DNA of 6,796 nt from CAYTCZ01 sp964436315 (GTDB lineage Bacteria; Actinomycetota; Thermoleophilia; Gaiellales; Gaiellaceae), in the NCBI GenBank assembly GCA_964436315.1, contig CAYTCZ010000174.1, positions 1-6,796 of the forward strand, read 5' to 3'. The position numbers and the translations under genes are program-made. The notes beneath the pieces are model-generated. The model had not been told where the DNA came from. It saw only the letters and a program-made list of their open reading frames with translations, and searched no databases. Shown here one piece after another: positions 5,681 through 6,796 of this stretch; position 1 is the stretch's first letter; each line of letters begins with the position of its first letter.

Positions 5681-5700
5681 TCTGCCATGGCTTCGCTATG
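5642..5700. repeat. Pair of 13-nt direct repeats (TGGCTTCGCTATG) around the HTH gene start
   Basis: TGGCTTCGCTATG occurs at 5642-5654 and again at 5688-5700, with start points 46 bp apart (roughly four and a half helical turns). One copy is in the first codons of the HTH gene and the other is immediately upstream of ATG 5680. They could be operator sites for autoregulation or a local duplication of the gene start. Confidence 0.6.
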
Positions 5701-5762
5701 CAATTAGTCAAGATAGGATGGCCACTTGACAGAGGAGAGCTTCGAGAGCACGGTGAGAAAGA

Positions 5763-5788
5763 GAGAGGCCGCCGGACTGCAGCCTCTC
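5763..5788 (-). terminator. Probable intrinsic terminator of the 55-aa gene
   Basis: GAGAGGC (5763-5769) pairs with GCCTCTC (5782-5788) around a 12-nt loop. Read on the minus strand, the stem begins 13 nt after the stop of the 55-aa gene and is followed by the pyrimidine-rich TCTTTCTC. This is the most terminator-like hairpin in the window. Confidence 0.5.
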
Positions 5789-5801
5789 GAGTCCTCTCGA
5801 T

Positions 5802-5969
5802 TCAGCTCAGGCTACTTCCACTCCCGGTTCCGTAAGTCTGAGTGTCGTTACCGAGCAGCTGGCCAGAGGCGCTGAACGAGATTTCGAAGACGGGTTTCCC
5901 GCCATCCGCAGGCAGCACGCGTCGTCCAGTTACGCGACCCGTTTCTTCGCCGATCTGGTCACCAAGCAT
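5802..5969 (-). CDS. Short hypothetical protein, possibly a deleted relic of a longer family member
   Basis: The product is 55 aa from ATG 5969: MLGDQIGEETGRVTGRRVL, then a Gly/Ser-rich end. GGGAGGA (5981-5975) lies 5 nt before this ATG, which strongly fixes the start over an upstream ATG at 6071 that would cross the tRNA fragment. The opening matches, from memory, actinobacterial hypothetical proteins that begin MLGxxIGExxGxVTGxRVL and run to about 130-140 aa. Here similarity stops after about residue 40. A different frame just before the stop reads RNREWK-stop, resembling the WEWK-type end I remember for that family. This suggests an internal deletion with frame change. No transmembrane segment or catalytic motif is seen. 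It may be expressed but non-functional. Confidence 0.6.
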   Translation of the reverse strand: MLGDQIGEETGRVTGRRVLPADGGKPVFEISFSASGQLLGNDTQTYGTGSGSSLS

Positions 5970-6003
5970 TGTTTCCTCCCTTTGTTGACAACGCGGAGCG
6001 CGG

Positions 6004-6009
6004 ATCCTA
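6004..6009 (-). promoter_or_regulatory. Possible -10 box (TAGGAT) for the 55-aa gene
   Basis: Minus-strand TAGGAT lies 23 nt upstream of the GGGAGGA ribosome-binding site of the 55-aa gene. It fits an actinobacterial -10 box, with transcription starting near 5997. No clear -35 is visible, and the expected -35 position lies next to the tRNA fragment. Confidence 0.3.
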
Positions 6010-6032
6010 CAGGGCGGGAGTCGGTCGTTGAG

Positions 6033-6090
6033 CGGCGGCGGTCGGATTCGAACGCACGAGACGCTCTTCACGCCGAACGGTTTTCAAGAC
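6033..6090 (-). pseudogene. tRNA-Ser(UGA) 3' fragment, probable attachment-site scar
   Basis: Read on the minus strand from 6090, this has an anticodon loop CTTGAAA (anticodon TGA). Next comes a long class-II variable arm with stem GGCG/CGTC, then a T-arm with loop TTCGAAT, then the acceptor 3' strand CGCCGCC and discriminator G. CTC follows, so CCA is not encoded. This order is diagnostic of tRNA-Ser. Upstream (6091-6150) there is no acceptor 5' strand (GGCGGCG expected), no D-arm and no matching 5' anticodon stem, so the gene is only a 3' part. The T-stem also has two mismatches (GTGCG against CCGAC). Fragments from the anticodon loop to the 3' end are typical of tRNA sites used by tyrosine integrases. 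No integrase is in the window. Confidence 0.75.
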
Positions 6091-6310
6091 ACGCGCGCGA
6101 TTTCGCTGGCAGCGGCTTGATCGCAGGGATTCGCGGCCTTTGGGATTGGTTGTGCGGCAGTCTCTGCACCAGTCTCGCCCTTGTCCTTGCGCCAATCCGA
6201 CCCTTACTCTCTCCTCGGCACTGACACTGGCATTCCGATCCAAATGGGTGATGCAATTCGATCGATCAGGTAGCCACGGCCTATCGCTGGCGTGCTTCAA
6301 AGAAGGGGCC
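6091..6310. other. 220-nt region without a gene
   Basis: Between the tRNA fragment and the next start there is no ribosome-binding site with a protein-like frame, no strong hairpin and no clear promoter. An in-frame ATG at 6140 would extend the next gene, but the added 57 residues (Ser/Leu-rich, no motif) look non-coding. Confidence 0.5.
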
Positions 6311-6511
6311 ATGATCAGCGACTTCGTCGTCGACTATGAGCCTGAGCAGGTGCAAGTGGTCGCCTGGCGGTTCGGAGAGCTTGTCCGCGCTGGATATGAC
6401 GCTGAGGTCGCTATCGACATCGCCGAGCAGCTGGAGGTCGACCTGCACCGAGCAACGGCGCTCGTTGTCCGCGGCTGTCCGCCCGAGACGGCGAAGCGGA
6501 TTCTGCTCTGA
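6311..6511 (+). CDS. Small uncharacterised helical protein (66 aa)
   Basis: From ATG 6311 the product begins MISDFVVDYEPEQVQVVAWR and ends CPPETAKRILL. Purine-rich AGAAGGGG lies just upstream, although the spacing is short. The protein is acidic and largely helical: VQVVAWRFGELVRAGYD (16-32), AEVAIDIAEQLEVDLHRATALVVRGC (33-58), then PPETAKRILL. The LVRAGYD-x-A-to-DLHxA-to-GCPPETA-x-RIL pattern is one I recall in small actinobacterial hypothetical proteins, with no known function. There is no signal peptide, membrane segment or HTH. It is isolated, with no near neighbour on the same strand, and could be a small adaptor or regulator. Confidence 0.7.
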   Translation: MISDFVVDYEPEQVQVVAWRFGELVRAGYDAEVAIDIAEQLEVDLHRATALVVRGCPPETAKRILL

Positions 6512-6796
6512 GCGCAGTCGTTCGGCTGTGAGCCTCTCTAGCCCCAGGATCAGCTGCGGTAATCCCGATGCCTCGTGGCCGACTCCTTTCTTTTCCGTAC
6601 TGCCGACCAGCGTTTTGACTCCCGCAGCCTCTGTGAGACAATCGCCCCCGGCGTCGGACCCCTCTGCGGTGGATGAGCCGCGTTTGGTTCGACGCCACCA
6701 CTAACGGGTGCTGCGCAGCCCACTTGGTCTGCGAGCGTCCGGCGGCACGGATGCTCCCGCTAGGTGTGAACGCTGACCCTAAGCGAACAGCCTAGG
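6512..6796. other. 285-nt 3' flank without a supported gene
   Basis: I see no credible coding region here. A perfect 10-bp palindrome, GCTGCGCAGC, is at 6710-6719, and a 4-bp stem GCGG/CCGC is near 6665-6680. Neither is convincing as a terminator. Confidence 0.4.
6615..6642 (+). promoter_or_regulatory. Possible sigma-70-like promoter pointing out of the window
   Basis: TTGACT (6615-6620) and GACAAT (6637-6642) are separated by 16 bp. The -35 matches the consensus at five of six positions; the -10 lacks the first T. It would direct transcription to the right, towards a gene beyond the window. Confidence 0.3.

Noticed and set aside
5726..5731. Plus-strand TTGACA as a -35 box
   Set aside because: No -10-like hexamer follows at 16-18 bp, and no plus-strand gene follows.
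6683..6702. tRNA-like T-arm followed by CCACCA near the right end
   Set aside because: GGTTCGAC is followed by GCCACCA, but the T-stem does not pair and no anticodon arm or acceptor is found upstream.

Overview
The window is GC-rich DNA, probably from an actinobacterium. The gene content (a Ser/Thr kinase-type receptor with an extracytoplasmic propeller, a GGDEF protein, and several small hypothetical families) would fit a Thermoleophilia/Solirubrobacter-like lineage. That placement is an inference from remembered family resemblance, not from a marker gene. I see no transposase, integrase, CRISPR array or rRNA.

Layout. (1) 106-1800, minus: a membrane receptor with a cytoplasmic kinase C-lobe, one transmembrane helix and a seven-repeat beta-propeller. 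The kinase N-lobe is absent and several catalytic residues are replaced, so it looks like a pseudokinase receptor. (2) 1866-2916, plus, divergent from the receptor across 65 bp: two adjacent uncharacterised genes, one with a CxCGIYA motif and one with an FNGFHDGF motif. (3) 2917-3200: a gap full of hairpins. Three strong, nearly contiguous stem-loops (3054-3158) follow a possible -10 box and lead into (4) 3201-4097, plus: a diguanylate cyclase with intact GGDEF and I-site, whose N-terminal receiver domain has lost its phosphoacceptor core. (5) 4164-4985, plus: a probable lipoprotein with a Pro/Glu-rich linker and two copies of a beta-rich domain. (6) 4986-5455: a 470-nt convergent gap with no convincing gene but several strong tandem inverted repeats. 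(7) 5456-5680, minus: a small helix-turn-helix protein whose best Shine-Dalgarno sequence points at an ATA codon inside a 13-nt direct repeat. (8) 5802-5969, minus: a 55-aa protein with an excellent ribosome-binding site, possibly an internally deleted relic. (9) 6033-6090, minus: the 3' part of a tRNA-Ser(UGA) without its 5' half, which looks like an attachment-site scar. (10) 6311-6511, plus: a 66-aa uncharacterised protein. (11) 6512-6796: no gene seen.

How it fits together. The receptor, the receiver-depleted cyclase and the lipoprotein form a signalling and envelope group in which two proteins keep their output or sensing domains while the usual phosphotransfer residues are missing. The right-hand third looks like small accessory genes beside a tRNA-derived recombination scar. 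No complete, recognisable defence or biosynthetic system is present. The points most worth checking are the structured leader of the cyclase, the gutted receiver, the lobe-less kinase receptor, the tRNA fragment and the candidate AUA start.
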